Assembly: GCA_002746305.1 (NCBI GenBank)
Contig: NVWV01000002.1
Location: 169,737 to 233,736 of the forward strand
Length of the DNA stretch: 64,000 nt
Direction of reading: 5' to 3'
Source: Bacteroidota bacterium
GTDB lineage: Bacteria > Bacteroidota > Bacteroidia > NS11-12g > UBA9320
The translations under genes and the position numbers were made by a program. This document shows, piece after piece, positions 1 to 7,103 of this stretch. The notes below the pieces were generated by a model. It saw nothing but the letters and a program-made list of their open reading frames with translations. It had not been told where the DNA came from and did not search any database. The first letter of the stretch is position 1; each line of letters opens with the position of its first letter.

Positions 1-368
1 GAATTGCTGATTTAAATAACATTCCAAATGTAAAGCTAGTTCTAGGGCTTTATCGAATGAATAATACCAATACACCAGGAATAGGAGATACGTTGGAGAG
101 AAACTCGCTTAACTATATCCCAGAAGCTCATTGTTATTTAATAGTTGAGGATAAACGAACCGACGTAACTACATCAGATTCTGAATTCGCTAGAATAGAG
201 AAAGATATCATTCTGGAAAAGGAAATTGAACCTGAACAAGTGGATAGTTTCAAAGTAGAATATCATAAAACGTTTATGCGTACGTGGATAGAGCAACAAA
301 AACTAGATTTTAGTTTTGATGAAATTTGGACCATTCGAGAACAATGCATTGAGAATTTGTCGGAGTAA
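1..368 (+). CDS. Hypothetical protein, 5'-truncated by the window edge
   Basis: The frame is open from the first bases of the window to a TAA at 366-368, so this is the C-terminal part of a longer gene. An internal ATG at 57 is probably not the true start, because the upstream codons read as ordinary protein. The visible part of about 121 residues is acidic, soluble, and has no signal peptide or membrane segment. I do not recognise the family. A gap of about 100 bp separates it from the SRPBCC gene downstream. Reality of the coding frame is fairly sure; function is unknown. Confidence 0.6.
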   Translation, partial: IADLNNIPNVKLVLGLYRMNNTNTPGIGDTLERNSLNYIPEAHCYLIVEDKRTDVTTSDSEFARIEKDIILEKEIEPEQVDSFKVEYHKTFMRTWIEQQKLDFSFDEIWTIREQCIENLSE

Positions 369-465
369 GGTTAGCTTAAAAAGCACCAGTAGTTACATTT
401 TTGCTAAATTTACGGAATCAATCATGGAGAGCATTGCGTCTATGGTTAAATAACAAGAATTAGAT

Positions 466-915
466 ATGAAGTTATCCGTATTTGTAGAAATAGAAAAGCC
501 TATTGAGGAGGTTTGGAATGCTATTATAGATTTCGAAAATTGTTCCAACTATATTGAAAGTATTATTAAGCTTGAAATTATTGATCAGCCAATCGACACA
601 TTACTTGGTTTTAAATGGAAAGAAACTAGGGTGATGTTTGGTAAGGAATCCTCTGAAACCATGTGGATTACAGACTATGTTGAAAATGAGTATTATCAAA
701 CTAGGGCTGAGAGTCATGGTTCGATATACATATCCAGATTATCTGTAGAAGGTGTAGGAGAAAATACAAAATTGACCATGTCTTTTACAACAGAAGCACA
801 AACATTAATAGCCAAAATATTCTCGGTATGTTTGGGTTTTATGGTAAAAGGCTCGATGAGGAAAGCCGTATTCAAAGATTTAGTAGATATTAAAAATCAT
901 CTTGAATCACATTAA
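466..915 (+). CDS. SRPBCC-family (polyketide cyclase/START-like) protein
   Basis: A 149-residue protein with the opening typical of the SRPBCC fold: a strand followed by EIEKPIEEVWNAIIDFENCSNY, as in polyketide cyclase/dehydrase and lipid-transport proteins. Such proteins form a helix-grip fold with a hydrophobic ligand cavity; no catalytic residues identify a substrate here. It has no signal peptide and should be cytoplasmic. A second SRPBCC gene follows 29 bp downstream on the same strand, suggesting co-transcription. The fold is fairly secure; the ligand is unknown. Confidence 0.75.
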   Translation: MKLSVFVEIEKPIEEVWNAIIDFENCSNYIESIIKLEIIDQPIDTLLGFKWKETRVMFGKESSETMWITDYVENEYYQTRAESHGSIYISRLSVEGVGENTKLTMSFTTEAQTLIAKIFSVCLGFMVKGSMRKAVFKDLVDIKNHLESH

Positions 916-944
916 ATAGAACAGTTAGAAAATAAGCATTGATA

Positions 945-1376
945 ATGGATAAGAACTTAGTTGCTACACAGAGCATAGAAATAAACAGTACACCTAACGA
1001 TGTTTGGAAGACATTAACTAATCCCGAAAAAATCAAGATTTATTTATTCGGTACGGAAACCATAACGGACTGGAAAATGGGTAGCCCAATACTATTCCAA
1101 GGTGAGTACAATGGGCATCCATACAAGGACAAAGGAAATGTGATCGAACATGTTGAAAATAGCATTCTGTCCTATAATTATTGGAGCGGTTTTTCTGGTC
1201 TTGAAGATAAGTCGGAGAACTACTCATTGGTTACCTATACCATAGAGAATATTTCTGCAAGCAAAGTCAAATTTACATGGACACAGAAAGGGTTTGCAAG
1301 TAAAGATGGTCAAGTGCATACAGAGCAAGGTTTGAAAACAATGCTTGAGCAAATAAAGAAATTGGCTGAAGAATAA
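945..1376 (+). CDS. SRPBCC/AHSA1-like domain protein
   Basis: About 143 residues with an AHSA1-like layout: IEINSTPNDVWKTLTNPEKI near the N-terminus, then a GTETITDWKMGSPI strand region, and a C-terminal helix. Members of this group are small cytoplasmic proteins, often of unknown ligand. I start at the ATG at 945; a TTG two codons earlier (939) is the other possibility. It follows another SRPBCC gene closely and precedes a Crp/Fnr regulator by 30 bp, so the three may be one transcription unit. Function beyond the fold is not known. Confidence 0.75.
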   Translation: MDKNLVATQSIEINSTPNDVWKTLTNPEKIKIYLFGTETITDWKMGSPILFQGEYNGHPYKDKGNVIEHVENSILSYNYWSGFSGLEDKSENYSLVTYTIENISASKVKFTWTQKGFASKDGQVHTEQGLKTMLEQIKKLAEE

Positions 1377-1406
1377 AACTACGACAAACTCAACAGTCCT
1401 CCATAA

Positions 1407-1976
1407 ATGAATGCTGCTCTAAGAAATACACTTAATGAGTTTGAGAAAATTCCAGATGATGATTGGGAGTTTTTTCAATCCATTTTAACCACATCAACGA
1501 TTAAAAAAGGCGACTTTTTACTGAGAGAAGGACAAATTTGTAAAGGAGTCTATTTTGTAATTCTAGGGTCTGCTAGAGCATACCTATCTATAGATGGGAG
1601 GGAAGTAAATACCTCTTTTTACTTTGAAGAATCATTCATTAGTGACTTCGAAAGTTTAACAAATGATCTTCCATCCAAGAAGTCTATTCAAGTTATGGAA
1701 AACACCAATGTTATTTTCATACCAAAAATCAAACTACTTGCACTCTATGAAGAGTCTACTTCCTTCCAAACACTAGGTAGGAAAATTCTAGAACAGGTGG
1801 TTATTCTAGAACAACAATACTCATCTCTTTTCACGATATTTCTTCCTAAAGAACGCTATGAACATGTTCTAGAAAATCACCCCAACTTGATTCAACGAGT
1901 ACCTCTACAGTTCTTGGCGTCCTACTTGGGAGTGGCAAGGGAAACGCTCAGCAGAATAAGGAAAAGAGTTACCTGA
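1407..1976 (+). CDS. Crp/Fnr-family transcriptional regulator
   Basis: A 189-residue protein of the usual length for Bacteroidota Crp/Fnr regulators. Residues about 15-115 form a cyclic-nucleotide-binding-like beta-roll (KKGDFLLREGQICKGVYFVI). The C-terminus has a short winged-helix ending in LASYLGVARETLSRIRKR, the recognition-helix pattern of the family. No Cys cluster for an Fe-S sensor is visible, so it is not a classical Fnr. In this phylum such proteins usually regulate nearby or scattered stress genes. The family call is sure; effector and targets are unknown. Confidence 0.85.
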   Translation: MNAALRNTLNEFEKIPDDDWEFFQSILTTSTIKKGDFLLREGQICKGVYFVILGSARAYLSIDGREVNTSFYFEESFISDFESLTNDLPSKKSIQVMENTNVIFIPKIKLLALYEESTSFQTLGRKILEQVVILEQQYSSLFTIFLPKERYEHVLENHPNLIQRVPLQFLASYLGVARETLSRIRKRVT

Positions 1977-2097
1977 ATCTCATTTTGTGACGATAGTCAA
2001 TTTAAGTTTTCGGATTTAGTTACTTTTTTGTTGCGTCCAATAATCACTACCAACGTGTAGGATTATTGAACTAGACTAAATCTCAAAAAACACAAAA

Positions 2098-2469
2098 ATG
2101 AAAGATATAAATCAACAAATCGAAAAGGTAGTCACTGACTTTAATAAGGCAACAGCCACTCAAGACATACAGGCATTAAGCAAACTTCTACATCGAGATT
2201 ATCGAGTTAGTGCAAATAGATTCAAGGGATCGTTGGAAACCGTAATAATTTCAAGAGACGCCTATTTAGATATGATGGAAACATCTAAAATTGGTGGAAC
2301 GGTTTATGAAATCAGTTTGCTACGGATAAACCAAACCAATCATACCGCATCAGTAGACCTTATGTTGACTTGTTCGGATGCGTCAGATATGCACAAATAC
2401 TTGTTCTTAGTGCAAGGCGAGAACGATAATTGGCAAATAATTGGTGATTTACCATTGGTAATAGAGTAA
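2098..2469 (+). CDS. NTF2-like (DUF4440/SnoaL-type) protein
   Basis: 123 residues with an N-terminal helix and the pattern of an NTF2-like cone fold: ...KATATQDIQALSKLLHRDYRV, later VDLMLTCSDASDMHKYLFLV and DNWQIIGDLPLV. Such proteins are small cytoplasmic isomerase-like or binding proteins, often without a demonstrated reaction. It ends directly against a decayed AraC-type fragment, so the two may have been brought together by a deletion. The fold call is moderate; the role is unknown. Confidence 0.6.
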   Translation: MKDINQQIEKVVTDFNKATATQDIQALSKLLHRDYRVSANRFKGSLETVIISRDAYLDMMETSKIGGTVYEISLLRINQTNHTASVDLMLTCSDASDMHKYLFLVQGENDNWQIIGDLPLVIE

Positions 2470-2687
2470 CCTTACAAAGGAGATTGAAATGCTTGATTAC
2501 GAATTTTAAAGAAGTTGAGTACGAGCTTCAGTTGAAACAATCAAAAACATACCTGGAAGAGAAACAAAAGTCCATTGAAGAGATAAGTTATCTGTTGGGA
2601 TTTTCAAAAAGCAGTGCATTTATCCGGTTCTTTAAGTCCTTAACTGACCTAACGCCAAGGGAGTATGCGGCATCCGTAAGGTGTTGA
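2469..2687 (+). pseudogene. AraC-family regulator, C-terminal HTH remnant
   Basis: Only the DNA-binding half of an AraC/XylS regulator remains. The frame reads TLQRRLK at its left edge, then a first helix region, and SIEEISYLLGFSKSSAFIRF followed by LTPREY, which are the two hallmark HTH motifs of the family. There is no ATG; the frame begins inside the end of the preceding NTF2-like gene, and the ligand-binding domain (usually about 200 residues) is absent. I read it as the leftover of a deletion rather than a working gene, although a TTG at 2484 could start a 67-residue product. Confidence 0.65.
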
Positions 2688-2811
2688 TGATTAATTGCTT
2701 ATAGATATAGGAATAGACATATCTGAGCAAAAAAACTATCCTCAAATGGGAGGGAGGCGATTGGAAAAATCTACACTCCAGAGCTGGTTAAACCTCAGGA
2801 AAAAGAAGCTC

Positions 2812-3369
2812 TTACTTACCGTATTTCTGATGTACTACATCTGTTTTTCCGTATTGGTCAACAGAAAAAGTATACATATTATCGTATTCTGTTTCAGGGA
2901 TATCCGAATACACGGTCGAATCAAGTAAGATGTTCAGTATATCAGGAGTAGTACCAGAATGACCAACCACAAGTACAGTTTCACCTCTGTATATGGCCAT
3001 TGTACTATCAACAAATGCTTCTAATTCAGTATGATCGTAGTTTTCAATTGTCAAAGAGCGATCTTTTGCAATCGGTGATGCCGTTTGATTAGTTCTCTTA
3101 AAAATAGTAGAGAAAACAACGTCTAGAGTGATGTTTTCTAACTCAGTCACCAATTCATTGGCTCTGGTTTCACCAGCGGTACTGAGATTTGGATTGCTAG
3201 CAGATCCAAAGGTTTCTGCGTGACGAATAAGAATAAGTGTAGTAATGGTATCGGGAATTACAATTGCAGGCGTCTCTATGGAAACAGATTCCTTTTGACA
3301 AGAGAACAGACCAACTAAAAGTACAGTACAGGTTAATACAAGTGCTGTAGTCTTTATTCTAAATTTCAT
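2812..3369 (-). CDS. Histidine-phosphatase (phosphoglycerate mutase-like) lipoprotein
   Basis: 185 residues. The N-terminus is a lipoprotein signal ending LLVGLFSC, so the product should be anchored in a membrane after cleavage before the Cys. The RHG-type motif appears as LILIRHAET at about residues 46-54, and a second catalytic His region appears as VLVVGHSGTTPDIL. This is the histidine phosphatase superfamily; the substrate cannot be read. It is the last gene to the left of the first dif-like site, so it probably marks the chromosomal flank of the mobile array. Its 3' end is overlapped by a spurious opposite-strand frame. Confidence 0.8.
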   Translation of the reverse strand: MKFRIKTTALVLTCTVLLVGLFSCQKESVSIETPAIVIPDTITTLILIRHAETFGSASNPNLSTAGETRANELVTELENITLDVVFSTIFKRTNQTASPIAKDRSLTIENYDHTELEAFVDSTMAIYRGETVLVVGHSGTTPDILNILLDSTVYSDIPETEYDNMYTFSVDQYGKTDVVHQKYGK

Positions 3370-3515
3370 ACAAAGCTAATGGCCGCCAAACATAAGAATA
3401 TTATATGGATGGTGAACTGTGGGGGTTGGGGGTTATAGGGTTATAGGGTTACGCTGTTTTCTGTAAGGGTTGAATATTGTGATAGAGAGTGGATATGCGT
3501 GTTTCCTTCTCTTCT
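3370..3515. other. Intergenic DNA left of the first dif-like site
   Basis: No gene is visible. It contains a short G-rich tandem stretch (GGTTATAGGGTTATAGGGTTA, around 3430) and leads into the first dif-like site. Confidence 0.5.
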
Positions 3516-3543
3516 AGTTAACATAATATAAATTATGGGCAGG
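3516..3543 (+). other. dif-like XerCD site A
   Basis: Layout of an 11-bp arm, 6-bp centre and 11-bp arm: AGTTAACATAA, TATAAA, TTATGGGCAGG. The inner parts of the arms (CATAA and TTATG) match the general dif pattern. The right arm and centre recur at 10071-10087 and 17162-17178. This is the left border of the prophage module. It may descend from the true chromosomal dif, which cannot be proved from this window. Confidence 0.65.
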
Positions 3544-3559
3544 CCATGTTGATAACTAC

Positions 3560-3648
3560 TAGATGATAACATTATTATCGAAAATTGGACGGTCATTTTC
3601 ACCATATTTTTTCCATTTTTTTATCTTCAATGATAATGTTATTATCTA
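3560..3648. promoter_or_regulatory. Paired TGATAAC-type inverted repeats
   Basis: Two 18-bp arms, 3560-3577 and 3631-3648, are inverted copies differing at two positions and separated by about 53 bp. Each arm is itself nearly palindromic; the right one is GATAAT-GTT-ATTATC. A related perfect palindrome lies at 6531-6552 in the same prophage. This may be an operator pair or part of a replication origin. Confidence 0.4.
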
Positions 3649-3722
3649 ATAATTGTAGTTTCTCACACAGACTCCTTAATTTCGCGGCTCAGAGGATATC
3701 ATGTTTGATTGATTTTTGTAGG

Positions 3723-3779
3723 TTTTTTAAACAGAAGTTCTTCTTTAAAAAATTAGGCAGCTGACAGGCTGCCTTTTTT
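3723..3779. terminator. Hairpin pair, bidirectional terminator
   Basis: The stem 3755-3761/3768-3774 (AGGCAGC/GCTGCCT) has T6 after it on the plus strand and AATTTTTT after it on the minus strand. An adjoining A/T hairpin at 3723-3752 (TTTTTTAAA ... TTTAAAAAA) lies beside it. It most likely ends the 58-residue minus-strand gene. Confidence 0.55.
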
Positions 3780-3929
3780 GATGCAATCTTCTTTGCATAC
3801 TGGTTCTATCTGATTCATTAAAGAACCAAACACCTTAAAATTGAATTGGTCGATACGTGTACGAATTTTGTAACGTATCATTAAAGATTTGAAAAAGCGT
3901 TCTTCACGCTTGTTTAAGATTAATACCAT
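3753..3929 (-). CDS. Small basic phage protein, 58 aa
   Basis: A frame of 58 codons from ATG (3927-3929) to TAA (3753-3755). The product starts MVLILNKREERFFKSLM and is strongly basic in its first half, with two Cys near the C-terminus (PVCKEDC). No family is recognised. Its stop codon sits at the edge of a hairpin followed by a T-run on this strand, which fits a gene ending in a terminator. It is divergent from the gene starting near 3941. It could be a small DNA-binding or regulatory protein; that is inference. Confidence 0.45.
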   Translation of the reverse strand: MVLILNKREERFFKSLMIRYKIRTRIDQFNFKVFGSLMNQIEPVCKEDCIKKGSLSAA

Positions 3930-3940
3930 AATTTACTAAA

Positions 3941-4345
3941 TTGATTTTTGTAGACTTCAAATATATTGAACGATTATTCTATCATGTATATCATGTTGTC
4001 CACATGACTCCGATTTTTAAAGTGTTTTTTCATGATATGAAATGTGAAGACTGCTCTAATTATATCATGATACATCACTTTAGTCCGAAGGCTAAAAAAG
4101 CCTATAAAGACTATAAATATTTTAATGTTGATGTCAATCGTATGGACGTGCTGATTGAAAAGTTATTCATTGATTGGTATAAAGCTAGAGAAAATCATAT
4201 TCAAGTTTTTAGAGACTATCAAAACGAGCAGGACAAAGTCCGTAAGCTCGAATCTGAAATTACTCGCTCCTTTAAACTCGTTGAAGATATTAAAGAATTA
4301 GTCTTTGAAAATGGTAAGAAAGTCAAGAAAATCTACCCTCATTAA
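3941..4345 (+). CDS. Hypothetical phage protein with C-terminal coiled coil
   Basis: The frame gives up to 134 residues, and it is the only plus-strand gene of the prophage. The real start may be an internal Met, either at about 4001 (MTPIFKVFF) or 4031 (MKCEDC), because the first residues after 3941 read like untranslated leader. The C-terminal 50 residues (from NHIQVFRDYQNEQDK) are charged and helical. It is convergent with the gene at 4505 and separated from it by a strong terminator. An early regulatory role is possible from its divergent position, but nothing in the sequence proves it. Confidence 0.5.
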   Translation: MIFVDFKYIERLFYHVYHVVHMTPIFKVFFHDMKCEDCSNYIMIHHFSPKAKKAYKDYKYFNVDVNRMDVLIEKLFIDWYKARENHIQVFRDYQNEQDKVRKLESEITRSFKLVEDIKELVFENGKKVKKIYPH

Positions 4346-4368
4346 ATTCTTAAATTACAAAAAGTAGT

Positions 4369-4426
4369 GGAAATACTATCGTGGGGTTGCTAGGGCTTGC
4401 TTCGCAGCCTATCCGCTATTATTTCC
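4369..4426. other. Extended stem-loop in phage intergenic region
   Basis: The outer stem GGAAATA (4369-4375) pairs with TATTTCC (4420-4426). An inner hairpin lies at 4392-4410 (GGGCTTGC, loop, GCAGCC). The region is richer in G+C than its surroundings. It is a candidate for an origin or packaging hairpin, or simply a transcript end. Confidence 0.3.
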
Positions 4427-4462
4427 CTTTCCGTATTTTAAGAATTACTTGACAGAACTTAA

Positions 4463-4493
4463 AAGAGCCGCTATACATGGTATAACGGCTCTT
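4463..4493. terminator. Bidirectional terminator between convergent phage genes
   Basis: A long stem, AAGAGCCG-C-TATAC with GTATA-A-CGGCTCTT, with T-rich flank on the plus side and A-rich flank on the other. It lies exactly between the genes ending at 4345 (+) and 4505 (-). Confidence 0.75.
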
Positions 4494-4504
4494 ATTGTAT
4501 TTCT

Positions 4505-4885
4505 TTAGGATTTTCTACAATTCATTAGTATTAACTCTGATACTGTACTGAAACCAACCGCTACCTCTAACATTCTTGGACCCCGTGGACTCCATTGATC
4601 TATCGGTATAGAACTTATAAACTCACTTGGAATTGTATGCACTAAATAATGTTGCGTATTACCATGTCCACAACGTTGTGCGGCTATCAACCTTTCTACA
4701 TTCGTCAATCCATAATCCACATTAGGTTTTCCAGTTTCATCTATCCCACCGTACCAGTTAAAAGGTAAGTAAGTACCTGCATCAGTTATACATCCAATAA
4801 TTAGATGCTTTTCGTCTACAAAGAATTCCTCACCGGCTTTATACTTAACAAAACTGTACTCTAAATTTGTACTACTATTACACAT
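4505..4885 (-). CDS. Hypothetical phage protein, 126 aa, last gene of late operon
   Basis: A soluble 126-residue product with several Cys residues (positions 2, 32, 72, 123) and an aromatic YLPFNWYGG segment. No family is recognised. Its ATG overlaps the stop of the preceding 31-residue gene by one base (TAATG), showing tight translational coupling. It is the promoter-distal gene of the right-to-left operon and ends just before a strong terminator. A virion or host-takeover role is possible. Confidence 0.6.
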   Translation of the reverse strand: MCNSSTNLEYSFVKYKAGEEFFVDEKHLIIGCITDAGTYLPFNWYGGIDETGKPNVDYGLTNVERLIAAQRCGHGNTQHYLVHTIPSEFISSIPIDQWSPRGPRMLEVAVGFSTVSELILMNCRKS

Positions 4886-4980
4886 TACAGTTTCTTACTC
4901 CTTAAGATTTTGATTGTCGCTAGTAAGCTGATTACTCCAATCACTAACGTAACAATATTTGCTATTTGAAATTTATTCAT
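4885..4980 (-). CDS. Single-span membrane peptide, 31 aa
   Basis: A 31-codon frame, ATG at 4978-4980 and TAA at 4885-4887. The product begins MNKFQIANIVTLVIGVIS, has one hydrophobic span (about residues 7-22) and ends in a basic tail ILRSKKL. The start lies inside the end of the 64-residue gene (8-bp overlap) and the stop overlaps the next ATG by one base. This stop/start coupling at both ends is the main reason to believe it. It may be a virion membrane peptide or a lysis accessory. Confidence 0.55.
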   Translation of the reverse strand: MNKFQIANIVTLVIGVISLLATIKILRSKKL

Positions 4981-5167
4981 TTTGTCTTTTCCTTAAAAAT
5001 TTAACTTGACTATAAATCGTTAGTCCCGCTATTATCCATTTTACAACAGTCATAAGCAAACCTTCAATTTCTTGAATATCCGAACTTGTTAACTCAGCTA
5101 AGAACATACCTATAAAAGAGAATATCCCTACAAACATTGGCTTAAAATTAATTAGACCGTTTTCCAT
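4973..5167 (-). CDS. Small two-span membrane protein, holin candidate
   Basis: 64 residues with two hydrophobic segments (about 9-25, PMFVGIFSFIGMFLAEL, and 38-54, LMTVVKWIIAGLTIYS) and a basic C-terminus (KFLRKRQNE). Two spans, short length and a charged tail are typical of class II holins, and the endolysin gene is only two genes upstream. Overlaps of 8 and 16 bp with its neighbours place it in the late operon. The holin role is inference from topology and position. Confidence 0.55.
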   Translation of the reverse strand: MENGLINFKPMFVGIFSFIGMFLAELTSSDIQEIEGLLMTVVKWIIAGLTIYSQVKFLRKRQNE

Positions 5168-5550
5168 ATCTTATAATAAAATAAAGCTGACTGAGCTACG
5201 AATAAGATGTAAACTCCTAAAATTAACGGTAAGAATGGTATCATTTTAAACTTCCAAGTTGTTATGAATGCAATTAAGCCTAAAACGATGCTCAGAATAA
5301 ATCCTAGCCGCATTCTAACACCTAATTTTTCGTCATTCACCCCTATTTCAGGAGCTGGATACACTTTGTAGATAATCCCATTTATCACCTGTCTAACAGC
5401 ATAGAAACTCACTTTTCTTAAAGCAGGCCTGACATACTTATTAAACAGATATATTGGATTCAATTGTTTCATGAAATCCAATTTACTACCTTCTACTACT
5501 TCGATGTCATCCCCTAAATCGGGAGTATCACCTTCCACTATATTCTCCAT
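5152..5550 (-). CDS. Phage membrane protein, 132 aa
   Basis: An acidic N-terminus (first 25 residues) is followed by an amphipathic basic stretch and two hydrophobic spans near the C-terminus (LGFILSIVLGLIAFITTW and MIPFLPLILGVYILFV). No Walker A motif is present, so it is not a Zot-like assembly ATPase. Its start overlaps the stop of the lysin gene. A virion membrane protein or a lysis factor are both possible; no family is recognised. Confidence 0.6.
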   Translation of the reverse strand: MENIVEGDTPDLGDDIEVVEGSKLDFMKQLNPIYLFNKYVRPALRKVSFYAVRQVINGIIYKVYPAPEIGVNDEKLGVRMRLGFILSIVLGLIAFITTWKFKMIPFLPLILGVYILFVAQSALFYYKIWKTV

Positions 5551-6229
5551 TACACGTACTTCATTAATTTGCTATAAACTTCATCATTTCGGTTGTTCCA
5601 ACCGTTAAAAAATCTCATTTGACTTGAATTTGCGTTGACTATATCTTGATAGTGTTGTTTCCGTACTGCATGAATTAAGCCCAATAAAACGTCTGGTTTT
5701 AGGTTGTTAATTGCCCTGAGCGTCTTTGCTCCCATTATCCCATCAGCTGCTAAATATTCCTGACTATAACCTTGATTTAAGCCCCTTTGCAGTCGTTTGA
5801 TTGCATAGAAACCCGAACCCCAATAATAATCTGTTATCGCAACAGAGACAGCTCCATTTTTCATCCTTGAGCCCTCTACCCTATCAAAATAGTATTTGAT
5901 AATCCTTATCACATCTGCATCTGTTAAACTCTCAAAGTGTGCTTTAGTTGGCTTTGTACCCAAGACCTTGTTAGCAAGATTCTTGTACGTTTCCCAAGTA
6001 ACACCTTTGTTGGTTGCTCCTCCACGGTCCACAGGGTCATTTACATACCCTCCTTCCCATTTAAGAATAAGTTTTGCAGCTACTTCTAGCCTATCAAATT
6101 CGCTATTGTCTAGCCTTTTTTTTTCTTCTTTTTGTAGATAATAAACGCTACCACAGCCACTACAAGTGAAACTACAGAGATTAAGATAATCTTTGCCTTT
6201 TTGGACATTTTCTTTTTCTTGGATACCAT
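5550..6229 (-). CDS. GH108-type endolysin, apparently needing a -1 frameshift to gain its membrane anchor
   Basis: The C-terminal part is a glycoside hydrolase family 108 N-acetylmuramidase: LILKWEGGYVNDPVDRGGAT carries the catalytic Glu (about residue 59 of the fused product), and a PG_binding_3-type segment follows (LAADGIMGAKTLRAI). The N-terminus lies in another frame. From ATG at 6227-6229 one reads a 39-codon leader, MVSKKKKMSKKAK then IILISVVSLVVAVVAFIIY then a Lys tract, ending at TAG 6110-6112. A run of nine A (6116-6124, coding strand) would let a -1 slip join this signal-anchor to the lysin, giving about 226 residues. The lysin frame alone is open back to ATG 6236 but its first 37 residues look non-biological. 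The enzyme family is secure; whether the shift is programmed or a sequence error is open. Confidence 0.8.
6110..6229 (-). CDS. 39-codon signal-anchor leader frame of the lysin
   Basis: The zero-frame product that would be made without slippage: a basic N-terminus of 13 residues, an 18-19 residue hydrophobic span and six C-terminal Lys, then Gly and TAG. The alanine/valine/serine-rich span and positive flanks resemble SAR-type anchors. It overlaps the lysin frame completely, so it is either the 5' portion of one frameshifted gene or a separate small membrane protein. Confidence 0.5.
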   Translation of the reverse strand: MVSKKKKMSKKAKIILISVVSLVVAVVAFIIYKKKKKKG

Positions 6230-6235
6230 TGTTCA

Positions 6236-6421
6236 TTAATCATCTTTATTAGATTCAACTCCCTTTTCAATCTCACCTTCAAAAGTTTCTCCGTATGACT
6301 TTTCAGCAAACGCAAGAACATCTCCTAACCAAAATATTATTTTGGCTGAGCCTTTTACTTTTGAATAGAATTGGTTGGCTGTCTTAAGCCAACCGAATCC
6401 CGTTTTTAACCATTTTACCAC
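6236..6421 (-). CDS. Small amphipathic phage protein, 61 aa
   Basis: 61 residues: a basic, aromatic amphipathic N-terminal half (VKWLKTGFGWLKTANQFY), a short hydrophobic stretch (IIFWLGDVLAF) and an acidic C-terminus (EGEIEKGVESNKDD). Overlaps the gene upstream by 7 bp and abuts the lysin leader. The bipolar charge resembles small virion membrane-associated proteins. Function is not recognised. Confidence 0.55.
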   Translation of the reverse strand: MVKWLKTGFGWLKTANQFYSKVKGSAKIIFWLGDVLAFAEKSYGETFEGEIEKGVESNKDD

Positions 6422-6696
6422 GCTTTACCTGTTTTTCTGCCTTTGGCTTTCTTATCAGATTTCCAACGTTTCGCATTAACTACAAAGCGTTCCTCACCAC
6501 TTTTATCTTCATAAGGAGCTTGGTCTACATAAAATGATAACGTTATCATTTTACCTCCGCCTATGTCAAAGCTGCCTTCATACATCTCATAATCCTCACC
6601 TTTTTTATCTCCTTTAAAGACCTGCTTTGTCTTTCTTTTTAAGTGTACTGCTTCGAAATTATCGCCCTCAGCAAATTTTGGATACTTGTTTCCCAT
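6415..6696 (-). CDS. Small basic phage protein, 93 aa
   Basis: 93 residues, rich in Lys at the C-terminus (KRWKSDKKAKGRKTGKAW), with predicted beta segments in the middle (GGGKMITLSFYVDQ). Could be a nucleic-acid-binding protein from its charge; no known motif proves this. It contains a perfect 22-bp palindrome in its coding sequence (6531-6552). It is coupled to both neighbours by overlaps of 1-7 bp. Confidence 0.55.
   Translation of the reverse strand: MGNKYPKFAEGDNFEAVHLKRKTKQVFKGDKKGEDYEMYEGSFDIGGGKMITLSFYVDQAPYEDKSGEERFVVNAKRWKSDKKAKGRKTGKAW
6531..6552. repeat. Perfect 22-bp palindrome in a phage gene
   Basis: AAAATGATAAC followed by its exact complement GTTATCATTTT. The core TGATAAC/GTTATCA is shared with the inverted repeats at 3560-3648. 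Such a palindrome inside a coding region suggests a protein-binding site or a hairpin of single-stranded DNA. Confidence 0.55.
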
Positions 6697-7103
6697 TATC
6701 TTCTTTTTCTATTTTTACTTGAATTTTTGATTAATACTATTGGAAGAACTATCAACAACAAGACACCTGCGATGCCCATTGCTACATAACCACCAATCTT
6801 CTTTAGACGTGCCATTTTTGCAACTTTGCCTGCATCGTCCGAGAACACGTTTTTTCTGTTGTCTCGCTCAATCCTATTGGTTGCTGTATCTACAGCTTCA
6901 GCTACGTGACCCACATACTGTACTCCCATATCCTTCATGGCTGCACGGTTGCCTAATCTCTCTTTTAAAAGACCTGCTCCCTTGGAAATAATACCACCTA
7001 CTCCGGGTATCATGCTTCCAAATCTTTCCAGACCTCCTAAAATTTTCTTAGCTCCCTTTTCTCTAAACCATTTCTTGAATCTTCCTCTTCTTCTTCTACC
7101 CAT
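6696..7103 (-). CDS. Basic, single-span phage virion-like protein
   Basis: 135 residues. Residues 1-20 are very basic (MGRRRRGRFKKWFREKG), then comes a Gly-rich hydrophobic stretch (SMIPGVGGIISKGAGLL), a charged middle and a C-terminal span (MGIAGVLLLIVLPIVLI) capped by basic residues. A basic tail on a membrane protein suits contact between virion membrane and packaged DNA. No match to a named family is claimed. It follows the capsid candidate via a 35-codon gene. Confidence 0.6.
   Translation of the reverse strand: MGRRRRGRFKKWFREKGAKKILGGLERFGSMIPGVGGIISKGAGLLKERLGNRAAMKDMGVQYVGHVAEAVDTATNRIERDNRKNVFSDDAGKVAKMARLKKIGGYVAMGIAGVLLLIVLPIVLIKNSSKNRKRR

Noticed and set aside
2695..2928. Frame of 77 codons on the plus strand
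   Set aside because: It overlaps the histidine-phosphatase gene on the other strand and has no recognisable content.
3544..3779. A small non-coding RNA ending at the hairpin near 3760
   Set aside because: A 58-codon minus-strand gene ends at the same hairpin, which explains it as that gene's terminator.
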